Below, one piece after another: positions 41,946 through 51,004 of a stretch of 51,228 bases of DNA (the first letter of the stretch is position 1; the number at the start of each line of letters is the position of its first letter). This DNA is from Planctomycetota bacterium (GTDB lineage: Bacteria; Planctomycetota; J058; JAJDCQ01). The stretch covers positions 1 to 51,228 of the forward strand of contig JAJDCQ010000112.1 in assembly GCA_029260755.1 (NCBI GenBank), written 5' to 3'. The position numbers and the translations under genes are program-made. The notes below the pieces were generated by a model, which was not told where the DNA came from, did not search any database, and saw only the letters and a program-made list of their open reading frames with translations.

Positions 41946-44900
41946 TCACGGCGTGATCTTCAGGGTGAGACGGTATCGCGTCGGGCCCGTACGTTCCCCG
42001 GATCCCTCGATCACAATGTAGCGGCGCGTCGCGCCCGGTGCGAGCCGAAGGCGCGCCATCGCGCCCTCCTCGGCGATTCTGGACGACGCCGCGGCAATCT
42101 CCGCCGGATCGCGCGCCTCGCGAACGCGCGGGGCGACGCCCTCGATGGCCTCGATGATGACCTCCGCGGCCGCGGCCTCCGACGGCAGGTCGACGGTGAA
42201 GACGTCCCGATCCTCGGCCCCGTCGATCGCGCCCACGACCGGGCGCGCCACGTCGAGGACGCCGGCCGTCGTCTCGTCCTCGTTCGGCTCGGCCTCGAGA
42301 CCGTCCCGGTAGGGCTCGGGGGTGATCTCGAGCTCGTACCCCGTCGCCCCTCCCGCCGCCTGGAGCTCGATCAGGGGTTGACCGGCCGGCACCCACTGCT
42401 CGATCCGGACGGGATGCTCGGGCCGGACGAGGACGCGGCGCTCGAGCCGCCCCCCCGCGCCCGCGTCGGCCGCGATGAGCGACGCCCGGAGCGGCCCGTC
42501 GATCGCCCGGACGGTCACGCGGAAGCTCCGACCCGCCCCCGCCGGACGCCAGACGTCCCGGTCGGTCGGGCCGTCGAGCAGCCCCGGGGTCGGGCCGGCG
42601 GCGCCGAGGGTCGACGCGTCGGGCGCCGTGTCGTTCGGCTCGAGATCGGCCGTCTCGCCCGCCGCCGCGCACGCGATCTCGTAGGCCTGCGAGGACCGGC
42701 GCCCCTCCTCGGCCGCGACGATCGCGAGGATGAGGCCGGGCCCCCCGATCGACCCGATCCGTACCTCGCCCCCGGCGGCGACCTCGATCGTGCGGACGGT
42801 TCGCAGGCGACCGCCGTCGTCGGTCACGCGCACCTCCGCCCGGAGCGCCAGGTCGCCCGGCGCCCGGAGGCGAAGCCCGCTCCGCCCGGCCGGCAGGCGA
42901 ACGTGGTCGCGGTCGCCGGAGGGCTCGATCGTCCCGCGAACGCCGGCGCCGCCGAGCTCGAGCCGATGGGCGAGCTCGTCGGCATCGTCGGGCTCGAAGA
43001 GATCGACCGGCCCGGCGCCGTCGCCGGAGTCACCCGTGGCGCCGGCGGTCGATCGCGAGGCCTCGACCGCCAGCTCGTATCCGGCGCCGACCGCGGCGTC
43101 CCCCGAGATCGCGACGGCGAGGCCGCGCGCGAACGGGACGCGCACCGTCGGGATGACCGCCGTCGCCGACGGCTCGACCGTGACCGTCTTGCGGACCTGC
43201 TCCCCGAGCTCGCCCGGGGCGATCAGGGCGACGGTCATCGGGGACGCGCCCGGCGCCCGAACCCGGATGTCGACCGTCCCCGCGTCGCTCGGCGGGAGCC
43301 AGTAGACGTCGCGGTCGAAGAGCGGTCCGAGCGTCCCCCGGACGCTCGTGCCGACCGCGATCTCGTCCGCGTCGGCGAGACCATCGTTCGGCTCGCGAGC
43401 TCCCATCGCCCGGTCGGCGGCGGCCCCGTCGGGATCCGGGGCCGCCGCGCGGTCCCATCGAATCCCGTACGGCTCGACCGTGGCGACCCCGCCGGCCGAT
43501 GCCTCGACGGTGTAGACGCCGGCGCGGAGGGTGAGGCGCCACACGAGCTCTCCCCCCGACGGAACGGGCGTCGCCTTGAGCTCGCGCGGCCCGGCCGCCT
43601 CCCGCCGGCCGAGGGCGAGCCGCGTGGGCGCATCCGAGGGGCCCTCGTAGCGCAGCTCGATGACCCCGGCCGTCTCGAGGTCGACCCGGTGGAGGTGCCG
43701 CGCATCGGGCGGGCCGAGCGTCTCGGCGAACGCCTCGGCCGCCGCGAGGTCGCGCGCCGCCTCGAAGGTCGCCCCGGGCCGCGGCGGCCCCTTCCGGCGG
43801 CTCAGGGCGATCTCGCGGGCGCGCGCGGCCGCGATCCCGCCCGGGCTGCTCGGGCCGAGGCGCACGGCCGCCTCGAGCTCGCCGACGGCGTCCTCGAGCT
43901 GGCCGAGCTCGAGCCACGCCAGCCCGAGGTGAAGCCGCGTCGTCGCCTCGTCGGGCACGGCGTCCCGGGCGGCGATGAGGAGCGCGAGCACCTCGGCGAC
44001 CCGATCGAGGACGGTCCGGCGCAGCCCCGCCGCCTCGGGCGCATCGAGCGACGCTCGGGACTCGGCGCCAGCCGGGGCGGACGACCCGGTCTCGCCCCGA
44101 TGCTCGATCGTCGGGCGGAGGGCGCGCGCGAGCGCCTCGATCTCGTTCCGGTGTCGCAGGAGGAGCCACGCGGCGCCGTGGCCCGAGGCGCCCACCCCGC
44201 CCCCCTCGTCCGCGCGGACATCCTCCCGGTACGCCACGATCGCCAGCGACCCCACGGGGTGCGGCTCGTGAGCGAGGGCCGAGAGAACCCGGCGTCGCGG
44301 CTTCTCCGGCGCGGCGGCGACGGCGTGCGCGAGGACGCTCGCGGCCGCCCCGTGCTCGCCGCGGTCGAGGTGGAGCGAGGCGAGCGCGTCGAGGACGGCG
44401 ACCGACCGGGTCGCGGCCGCCGCCCGCCGGAGGAGCGCGAGGGCATCGTCGTGACGGCCCGCCTCGATGAAGCTCCGCGCGACGAGGAGCGCGACGAAGG
44501 GGTCCGACCCCGCCTCGTCGACGAGGGACTCGGCGACCGCGGCCGTCGCCCGCTCGAAGCGATAGGCTCGCGCGACGAGCAACCGCGCGACCAGCGGCGC
44601 CAGCCGGGCTACCCGCTCCGGGCTCGCCGCCGCGACGTGCTCGCGGAGACCGCGCGCGAGCCCGTCGTCGGCGAGGGACGACCGTCCCGGCGCCAGGCCG
44701 TCGTCGACCGCGCGGAGCGCGGCCCGGGCATCGCCGCCGAGGACGCGCGCGTGCGCCAGGATCGCCGTCCGGGCGACCGAGCCGGTCGTGCCGGACGCCC
44801 GGGCCTCGGCTCCGGCCGTCGCGGGGTCTCCGCGAAGGAGGGCGATCGTCGCCGCGATCCAGCGCCCGTCGGGGTCGCCAGCCTGCCTGGGGCTACCGTC

Positions 44901-46910
44901 GGCGCCCAGGTCGAGGACGCGCGCCGCCTCCTCGGGGCGCCCCTCGACGACGGCGAACGCGGCGAGGAGGCTCGGCGGGCTCCGGGCCGCGTCGATGGCG
45001 TGCGCGATGCCGTGGGCGCGGGCGACGCCGTCGGCGTCGTCGACCTCGGCGGCGGCCGCGAAGGCGACCCGGGCGAGGGCGAGCAGCGTCCGACGGTCGC
45101 CCGAGTGACCGCCGCCGAGCCCCGCCGACGCGACCTCGAACGCCTCGCGCGCCTCACCCGCCGCGAGGAGGCCGCGGGCGAGGATGAGTCGGCCGCGGAG
45201 GACGGCGGGCCGCGCCGCGAGAAACGCGCGCGCTTCGGCGACGACCGTGGCCGTCTCGCCGCAGCAGGCGGCGATCGCGGCGCGAGACAGATGCAGCTCG
45301 GGCGCGCCCGGCGCGCTCTCGGCGATCGCGACGACCTCGTCACGCGCCCGCTCGATGCGCCCGAGCCGCGCGTAGCCCTCGGCGAGCTCGAGGCGCAGGG
45401 CGAGGGCTCGCGCGGGCGGCGCCGTCTCGACGAGCGCCCCGAGGTGCTCGAGCGTCTCGACGAGTCGGCGCTTCGAGGCGTGCGCCGCCGCGATCGCATC
45501 GAGGGCGATCCGGATCGCCGTCGCATCGGCCGCCGGCCCGGCGCCCGCCCGCGCCTCGCCGACGGCCGCGCCGACGCCGGCCTCGCCGACGGTCGCGAGC
45601 CAGGCGAGCGCCCGCCCCGAGGCGGCGACGCCGTTGCTCGGGTCGTCGCGCTCGAGCCGCTCGAGCACCTCGGCCGCCCGGGGGGCCTGCCCCTGACGCG
45701 AGCGCGCGATCACGAGCAGGAGCGTCCCGTCGACGTGGCGCGGTCCGATCCGCAGGATCTCCTCGGCGTGCTCGGCCGCCGCGCCCCAGTCCCGCTCGAG
45801 GCCGGCGACCCGCGCGAGGAGCAGGCGCGCCGGCGTGAAGAGGGGATCGTCGTAGAGGAGCACCTGGAGCTCGGCCCGCGCGCCGGCGTAGTCCTCGCCG
45901 GCGACGAGGGCGCGGGCAAGGGCGAGGCGACTCCGCCGCCGGAGCGCGTTCGCGTCGAGCGCCTGACGGAACGCGCGCGCCGCGGCGGCGGCGTCGCCCT
46001 CCGCCAGCCCCGCGAGCCCCTCGAGGTAGGCGCGGATCTCCTCGTCCGTCTCGGCCGTGAGGAGGTCGAGCTCGCCCCGCACCGCCTCGGTCGCCCCGGC
46101 GGCGAGCTCGACCTCCGCCCGACGGACGCGCAGCTCGTCGGTGACGGTGCCGACGTGGCCGAGGGCCTCGCGCGCCCCGTCGAGGTCGCCCGCCGCCTCG
46201 CGCGCCCGCGAGAGCTGGAGCCAGAGCGCCTCCTCCCCGGGGAAGACGGCCGCCCCCTCCGCGAGGAGCTTCATCGCGCGCCCGTTGTCGCCCCGAAAGA
46301 GCGCGATGTCGGAGCGGACGAGCATCGCGCGGACGCTCCGGGCGTTGAAGTTCAACGCTCGATCGGCCGCCTCCGCGGCCTCGGCCGCATCGCCATCGAG
46401 GCGCGCGATCTGGCTCTGGAGGAGGGCCACCTGCTCCGCGAACGGACGCATCCGCGCGGCGCGCCGGGGGTGGATCAGCCAGTCCGCGTGCTCGCGCGCC
46501 CGCCGCGTGTCCCGCTCGGCGAGGGAGAGGAGGGCGAGCTGAAGCCGCGGCTCGAGCGCCTCGGGGTCGAGCTCACACGCGCGCTCGATCGCGCTCCGGG
46601 CGCGGCGATGGTCGCCGAGACGGAGGAGCGCCTCGCCGAGGTCGCGGTGCGCCTTGGCCGACTCGGCGTCGAGGACGATCGCCGCCTCGAGCGCGTCGAC
46701 CGCCGCCGCCGCGCGACCTGCGCCGAGGTGGGCGCGCGCCTCCGCCCGCAGCCGCCCGAGGATGGCCGAGCGCCCGTAGCGGTGCTCCCACAGCATCCAC
46801 GCCGGCGGGACGACGGTCGCGACGGTCAGGAAGCAGAGGATGATCGGATTGAGGATGAAGCGGCGGAGGCGGGCCCGGCGCGCGCGGCGCGCCCGGATGG
46901 CCATCCTCAC
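41946..46910 (-). CDS. Giant TPR protein with four C-terminal PPC-like repeats
   Basis: 1654 residues. A basic N-terminus (RARRARRARLRRF) and one membrane helix (about 18-42) anchor it in the inner membrane. About 1000 residues of TPR-like helices follow (AHRDLGEALLRLGDHRRARS, TRLHLGLAWLELGQLEDAVG). The C-terminal quarter holds four tandem beta domains of the pre-peptidase C-terminal type, each beginning EPND-like at residues 1173, 1306, 1424 and 1541 and having G.(L/I)....DRDV(Y/F/W) about 25 residues later. The GTG at 46910 overlaps the wzc stop (GTGA), so the two are coupled; an ATG lies at 46904. TPR proteins such as AlgK, BcsC and PrsT scaffold EPS exporters, but none known to me has PPC repeats. 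Confidence 0.88.
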   Translation of the reverse strand: MRMAIRARRARRARLRRFILNPIILCFLTVATVVPPAWMLWEHRYGRSAILGRLRAEARAHLGAGRAAAAVDALEAAIVLDAESAKAHRDLGEALLRLGDHRRARSAIERACELDPEALEPRLQLALLSLAERDTRRAREHADWLIHPRRAARMRPFAEQVALLQSQIARLDGDAAEAAEAADRALNFNARSVRAMLVRSDIALFRGDNGRAMKLLAEGAAVFPGEEALWLQLSRAREAAGDLDGAREALGHVGTVTDELRVRRAEVELAAGATEAVRGELDLLTAETDEEIRAYLEGLAGLAEGDAAAAARAFRQALDANALRRRSRLALARALVAGEDYAGARAELQVLLYDDPLFTPARLLLARVAGLERDWGAAAEHAEEILRIGPRHVDGTLLLVIARSRQGQAPRAAEVLERLERDDPSNGVAASGRALAWLATVGEAGVGAAVGEARAGAGPAADATAIRIALDAIAAAHASKRRLVETLEHLGALVETAPPARALALRLELAEGYARLGRIERARDEVVAIAESAPGAPELHLSRAAIAACCGETATVVAEARAFLAARPAVLRGRLILARGLLAAGEAREAFEVASAGLGGGHSGDRRTLLALARVAFAAAAEVDDADGVARAHGIAHAIDAARSPPSLLAAFAVVEGRPEEAARVLDLGADGSPRQAGDPDGRWIAATIALLRGDPATAGAEARASGTTGSVARTAILAHARVLGGDARAALRAVDDGLAPGRSSLADDGLARGLREHVAAASPERVARLAPLVARLLVARAYRFERATAAVAESLVDEAGSDPFVALLVARSFIEAGRHDDALALLRRAAAATRSVAVLDALASLHLDRGEHGAAASVLAHAVAAAPEKPRRRVLSALAHEPHPVGSLAIVAYREDVRADEGGGVGASGHGAAWLLLRHRNEIEALARALRPTIEHRGETGSSAPAGAESRASLDAPEAAGLRRTVLDRVAEVLALLIAARDAVPDEATTRLHLGLAWLELGQLEDAVGELEAAVRLGPSSPGGIAAARAREIALSRRKGPPRPGATFEAARDLAAAEAFAETLGPPDARHLHRVDLETAGVIELRYEGPSDAPTRLALGRREAAGPRELKATPVPSGGELVWRLTLRAGVYTVEASAGGVATVEPYGIRWDRAAAPDPDGAAADRAMGAREPNDGLADADEIAVGTSVRGTLGPLFDRDVYWLPPSDAGTVDIRVRAPGASPMTVALIAPGELGEQVRKTVTVEPSATAVIPTVRVPFARGLAVAISGDAAVGAGYELAVEASRSTAGATGDSGDGAGPVDLFEPDDADELAHRLELGGAGVRGTIEPSGDRDHVRLPAGRSGLRLRAPGDLALRAEVRVTDDGGRLRTVRTIEVAAGGEVRIGSIGGPGLILAIVAAEEGRRSSQAYEIACAAAGETADLEPNDTAPDASTLGAAGPTPGLLDGPTDRDVWRPAGAGRSFRVTVRAIDGPLRASLIAADAGAGGRLERRVLVRPEHPVRIEQWVPAGQPLIELQAAGGATGYELEITPEPYRDGLEAEPNEDETTAGVLDVARPVVGAIDGAEDRDVFTVDLPSEAAAAEVIIEAIEGVAPRVREARDPAEIAAASSRIAEEGAMARLRLAPGATRRYIVIEGSGERTGPTRYRLTLKITP

Positions 46911-49336
46911 GCCCGGGCATCCTCCACGCCCGTGCCGGTCGGCGAGGCCCGGTCACCGGGCAGGTCGACGCCGGCGCTCTGCGCGGCCTTGAAGCCAGGA
47001 GGCGTCTCGGCCGGGGCGGCGGTGGCGCCGTTGCCGCCGGCGCCGTTCGTGGCGCCGGCGCCGTTGGTCGGCGATGCCGGCGCGGCGCCATCGTAGTAGT
47101 AGTAGTAGCTCGTGCCCCGCGCGACGGCCCGGTTGAAGATCACGCCGAGCAGCTTCTCGCTCGGGAGCGCCTCGATCGTCTGCCGGACGGCCGGCCGCGG
47201 CGTCGCCTCGCCGCCGATCACGACGACGATCGCGTCGACGAGGACCGAGAGCGAGAGCGGGTCGGGCGTCGGCATGACCGGGGGCGCGTCGTAGATCACG
47301 AACGCGTCCTCGTGCTTCTGCTGCACCTCGAGCGCGAGCTGCCGCATCTGCGAGGACTCGGTCAGGTCGGCCGCCTGCGCCGACCGCTTCCCGCTGCAGA
47401 CGACCGAGAGCTTCGGGATCGGCGTCGGCCGGACGATGTCGTCGAGGGGCACGCCGTCGCGGATGTGCTCCTCGATCCCGGGGCCGGGCGGCAGATCGAA
47501 CAGCTCGACGACCGACGGGTTCCGCAGGTCGGCGTCGATCAGCAGGACCGTGTGGTCGAGCGAGCGGGCGAACGCGAGGGCGAGCCCGGTCGCGACGGTC
47601 GACTTCCCCTCGCCCTTGATCGCGCTGGTGACGAGGATCGAGCCGCCGCGCCGGCCGGCGAACTCCTTGATGATCGTGTGGCGGAGGCGGTTGAACTGCT
47701 CCTCGAGGTGGAACCGCTCGAGGGCCGACTTCCCCTTGAGCCACGGGAGGTTCGTGTCCGCGTCGGGCGTGCTGGCGGCCGGATCGGACACGATCGGCAG
47801 GGCGGCGAGCACCTTCACGCCCAGGTCGTTCTCGATCTCGGACCGGTCGCGGTAGACCTCGGTCTTCTTCTTCACCTCGAGGAGGTAGGCGAGGCCGAAC
47901 CCGGCGCCGCAGGAGGCGAGGAGCGCGAGGAGGCCGAGGCGGAGCCGCTTCGGCGCGACCGGGACGAGCGGCGCCTCGGCGCTGTCGACCGTCCGGAGCT
48001 GATCGCCGCGCTTCGCTTCCTCGGCCGCGAGGAACTTGTCGATCGTCCCCTGGTCCGCGAGGAGCCGCTCGAAGTCGGTCCGCCGACGGTCGCCCTCCTC
48101 GCCGAGCTTCTCGAGCTCGGTCCGGCTCGAGGCGAGGGCCGCCCGGACGACCTCGAGCCGCTCGAGCTCGCGAAGGTCGCGCTGCTGCTGACGGAGGAGC
48201 ATCTCGCTCCGGGTGCTCAGGACGGTGATCCGGGCGAGGAGGCCCCGGACCTTGTCGAGCGTCTCCTCGTCGGCGCCTCGGGCGTCGAGCGCCTTGATCA
48301 CCTTCTCCTTGTCGAGGCCCGCGAGCCCGGCGCCGTCGACCGCGGGGAGGGCGTCGCCGCCGGCGCCGGCCGGCGGCCCATCCGCGAGCCGCGCCGCGAG
48401 CTCGGCCTCGACCCGATCGATCTCATTCCGGAGCTTCTTCCGGTCGGGGTGATTCTCGGTGTAGCCGCGCTTGGCGAGGTCGGCCTCCTCGGCCCGAAGC
48501 GCCTCGAGCTCCGGGGCGAGCCCGACGCCGTCATCCTCGGCCGCCTTCTTGAGCGACTCGATCAGGCCGGTGATCTGCACGTCGATCGCGGCCCGCTCGA
48601 CCTCGATCTCCTCGAGCTCGCGCTTCTGCGTCTCGGTCCGCGACCAGATCTGCGCGATCCGCGCGTGGAGGGCCGGCTCGTTCTCGGGGAGGCTCTCGCG
48701 GTTCGACTCGCGGAAGTCCGAGAGGCGGGACTCCACCTCCTCGCGCTTCTTCCGGGCGTCGTCGAGCTCCCCGCCGATGAACTGCTGGACGTCGTGCGCG
48801 AGCTGGACGCGGAACTCGTGGTTCTTCGCGCTGAAGAGGTCGGCGATCCGGTTCGCCGTCCGCGCCGCGAGCTCCGGCGCGCGAGCCTTCACGGTGATCT
48901 CGATGAAGACCTGGGCGTGACGCTTGACGATGTTGACGGTGATGTCTTCCCGCGCCCGCTCGATCGGGTCGACGTAGGTGAAGCGCTGGATCAGTCCGTC
49001 GATGACGCCGCCGTCGGAGCTCGACTTGCCGCCATCCTCGTAGAGCTCGAGCTCGGTGATGATCTCGCGGATCGACTGGCGCGAGAGCACCTCCTGCCGC
49101 AGCCCACCGATCACGTCGGCGAGCTTCGGGACGACGACGCCCGCCTTCTTGAAGCTGTCGGGGAGGAGGCCCTCGTCCAGCGAGACGACCGACTTCGCCT
49201 CGTAGACGTCGGGCAGGCTGACGAGGACGGCCGAGGACGCGATCGTGAGCATCGCGCTCACGGCGAGGATCAACCGGGGACGACGCCAGACGACGTCGAG
49301 GAGATCCTTCACCGTGATCGAGGTTTCGGCGGCCAT
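46907..49336 (-). CDS. Wzc-like chain-length regulator and BY-kinase
   Basis: 809 residues. A Wzz domain at the N-terminus has the first membrane helix RLILAVSAMLTIASSAVLV (about 22-40). A long coiled coil (about 200-460; ELDDARKKREEVESRL) follows, then a second helix (LGLLALLASCGAGFGLAYLL). The BY-kinase domain has Walker A SAIKGEGKST (K578), Walker A' LLIDADLRNP and Walker B FVIYDAPP. The C-terminus has five consecutive Tyr (744-748) and a Gly/Asn/Ala-rich tail: the usual Tyr cluster for autophosphorylation. It controls polymer length and export with Wza. The start ATG 49336 lacks a clear ribosome binding site. Coupled to the TPR-PPC gene downstream; divergent from the sugar transferase. 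Confidence 0.93.
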   Translation of the reverse strand: MAAETSITVKDLLDVVWRRPRLILAVSAMLTIASSAVLVSLPDVYEAKSVVSLDEGLLPDSFKKAGVVVPKLADVIGGLRQEVLSRQSIREIITELELYEDGGKSSSDGGVIDGLIQRFTYVDPIERAREDITVNIVKRHAQVFIEITVKARAPELAARTANRIADLFSAKNHEFRVQLAHDVQQFIGGELDDARKKREEVESRLSDFRESNRESLPENEPALHARIAQIWSRTETQKRELEEIEVERAAIDVQITGLIESLKKAAEDDGVGLAPELEALRAEEADLAKRGYTENHPDRKKLRNEIDRVEAELAARLADGPPAGAGGDALPAVDGAGLAGLDKEKVIKALDARGADEETLDKVRGLLARITVLSTRSEMLLRQQQRDLRELERLEVVRAALASSRTELEKLGEEGDRRRTDFERLLADQGTIDKFLAAEEAKRGDQLRTVDSAEAPLVPVAPKRLRLGLLALLASCGAGFGLAYLLEVKKKTEVYRDRSEIENDLGVKVLAALPIVSDPAASTPDADTNLPWLKGKSALERFHLEEQFNRLRHTIIKEFAGRRGGSILVTSAIKGEGKSTVATGLALAFARSLDHTVLLIDADLRNPSVVELFDLPPGPGIEEHIRDGVPLDDIVRPTPIPKLSVVCSGKRSAQAADLTESSQMRQLALEVQQKHEDAFVIYDAPPVMPTPDPLSLSVLVDAIVVVIGGEATPRPAVRQTIEALPSEKLLGVIFNRAVARGTSYYYYYDGAAPASPTNGAGATNGAGGNGATAAPAETPPGFKAAQSAGVDLPGDRASPTGTGVEDARA

Positions 49337-49431
49337 GATCTGATCGGTTGAACCGTACAGCTCGACGGTCGTTCCCCGAGGCCCAAGCGACCCCAGCGAG
49401 CACGCACCAATGAGAGACTGTACCTGTGAAA

Positions 49432-49461
49432 AGTATACGCAGGGGGGCTGGACGCTGCCAC
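49432..49461 (-). promoter_or_regulatory. Possible promoter of the wzc-TPR operon
   Basis: On the minus strand GTGGCA (49461-49456), 18 nt, TATACT (49437-49432). The -10 is good, the -35 fair. Leader about 90 nt. Confidence 0.4.
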
Positions 49462-49471
49462 GGACCCTCGG

Positions 49472-49500
49472 TTGCAAGAGCCCGTAACCCCGGTCATGCT
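49472..49500 (+). promoter_or_regulatory. Possible promoter of the sugar transferase gene
   Basis: TTGCAA (49472-49477), 17 nt, CATGCT (49495-49500); start about 40 nt before ATG 49547. Confidence 0.35.
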
Positions 49501-49546
49501 CTCATCGCAGGCGAGCGCCCGGGCGGCTCTCGCGCCCAGGAAGGGA

Positions 49547-51004
49547 ATGGAGAAAACCGACGCATCCGCCCCGAGCGGGCCCCCCTCGGCGATCGCGACG
49601 GAGGGCGCCCGACCGGACCTGATCACGTCCCCCGTCTACGGAAGCTGGAAGCGCACCCTCCAGCTCGGCGTCGGGGTCGTCGATGCCATCATCTTCCTCG
49701 GCGCCTTCGCCGGCGCCGTCGCGATCCGCCTCTCGCCCGAGCTCATCCTGGACTACCCCGCTCAGGCCGGGCTCGTCCCGCTCTTGATGATGTTCGGGCT
49801 CGCCCGGTTCGGGGCCTACGAGGTCCAGGGGATCCGGAGCATCGACGACGCCCTCACCCGCATCGGCACGGGTGCCGTCGCCGGGCTCGTCCTGGTGATG
49901 CTCGCCTCCTACGTCGCCCCCGACCACCTCGCGATCGGACGCGGCGTCTTCGCCCTCAACGCGGCGCTCGCCGTGCCGCCGCTCCTGGCGTGGCGCCGGA
50001 TCCTCTTCTGGGCGCTGCGCAAGCGCTCGATGCGCGCGCGCGCGATCGTGCTCGGCGAGCCGGCAAGCGCCACCAAGGTCGCCGAGGGGCTCCGGCGAGC
50101 GCGCTACGGCGGCGCCGAGGTCGTCGGGATCGTCACGCCCGACCCCGGGGCCGAGGCGGTGGCCGAGACGACTCCCGTCCTCGGCAGCTATCGCGACGTC
50201 GGCGCCATCGCCAACCGCGAGCGGGTCGCCCAGATCGTGATCGTCGACCGCAACCTCGACGACCAGCTCCCCCTCGACGACGTCCTCGCCCTTCGCCGCG
50301 CCGGCGTCTCGGTCGACGACGGGGCGACCGTCTACGAGGGCGTCACGGGGCGGCTGCTCCTCGAGAAGCTCACGCCGGGGTGGCTCCTCTTCGCCCACGG
50401 CCTCGCGCCGACGCCGCAGCGGCGGCGCACGCGACGCCTCGTCGAGGCGGTCCTGGCCCTCCTCGCCCTGACCCTCCTCGCCCCGGTCTTCGCGGCGATC
50501 GCCCTCGCGATCAAGCTCGGCTCCCGCGGACCGATCTTCTACCGGCAGACGCGGGTGGGGCGAGGCGGGCGCCCCTACGAGATCCTGAAGTTCCGGAGCA
50601 TGCGCGAGGACGCCGAGGCCGAGTCCGGCCCGACGTGGGCCGCGGAGGACGACCCGCGCGTCACGTTCGTCGGGCGCATCCTGCGCCGCACCCGGCTCGA
50701 CGAGCTCCCCCAGCTCTGGAACGTGTTCCGCGGCGAGATGAGCTTCATCGGCCCAAGGCCCGAGCGGCCCGAGTTCGTCGAGCTCCTCCGGCGCGAGATC
50801 CCCCACTACGACCAGCGCCACACGGTCCTGCCCGGGATCACCGGCTGGGCCCAGGTGAGCTGGCGTTACGGGGCGACGGTCGACGACGGCCGGATCAAGC
50901 TCGAGTTCGACCTCTACTACATCCAGAACATGTCGATGCTGCTCGACCTCGAGATCCTGCTCGGAACCGGACGGGTGATTCTCGGAGCGGGCAACCCCAG
51001 CTAG
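49547..51004 (+). CDS. Polyprenyl-phosphate sugar-1-phosphate transferase (initiating)
   Basis: 485 residues, large WbaP/WcaJ type. Four N-terminal membrane helices (about 35-155), a cytoplasmic Rossmann-like CoA-binding-type domain (AIVLGEPASATKVAEGLRRA), a fifth helix (EAVLALLALTLLAPVFAAIA), and a catalytic bacterial-transferase domain: GPIFYRQTRVGRGG, KFRSMREDAE, RLDELPQLWNVFRGEMSFIG and GPRPERPEF. It moves a hexose-1-phosphate from a nucleotide sugar to undecaprenyl phosphate, the first step of repeat-unit synthesis. This exopolysaccharide form (EpsB/PEP-CTERM-associated) is inferred from the length. ATG 49547 has AGGAAGGG upstream. It diverges from the wzc operon. The tail GAGNPS ends at the stop. 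Confidence 0.93.
   Translation: MEKTDASAPSGPPSAIATEGARPDLITSPVYGSWKRTLQLGVGVVDAIIFLGAFAGAVAIRLSPELILDYPAQAGLVPLLMMFGLARFGAYEVQGIRSIDDALTRIGTGAVAGLVLVMLASYVAPDHLAIGRGVFALNAALAVPPLLAWRRILFWALRKRSMRARAIVLGEPASATKVAEGLRRARYGGAEVVGIVTPDPGAEAVAETTPVLGSYRDVGAIANRERVAQIVIVDRNLDDQLPLDDVLALRRAGVSVDDGATVYEGVTGRLLLEKLTPGWLLFAHGLAPTPQRRRTRRLVEAVLALLALTLLAPVFAAIALAIKLGSRGPIFYRQTRVGRGGRPYEILKFRSMREDAEAESGPTWAAEDDPRVTFVGRILRRTRLDELPQLWNVFRGEMSFIGPRPERPEFVELLRREIPHYDQRHTVLPGITGWAQVSWRYGATVDDGRIKLEFDLYYIQNMSMLLDLEILLGTGRVILGAGNPS

Noticed and set aside
40866..47096. A 2076-codon open frame on the plus strand opposite the TPR-PPC gene
   Set aside because: It is a reverse shadow caused by high GC. It lacks family motifs and has unnaturally Arg/Gly/Glu-rich composition, while the minus-strand protein shows clear TPR and PPC motifs.
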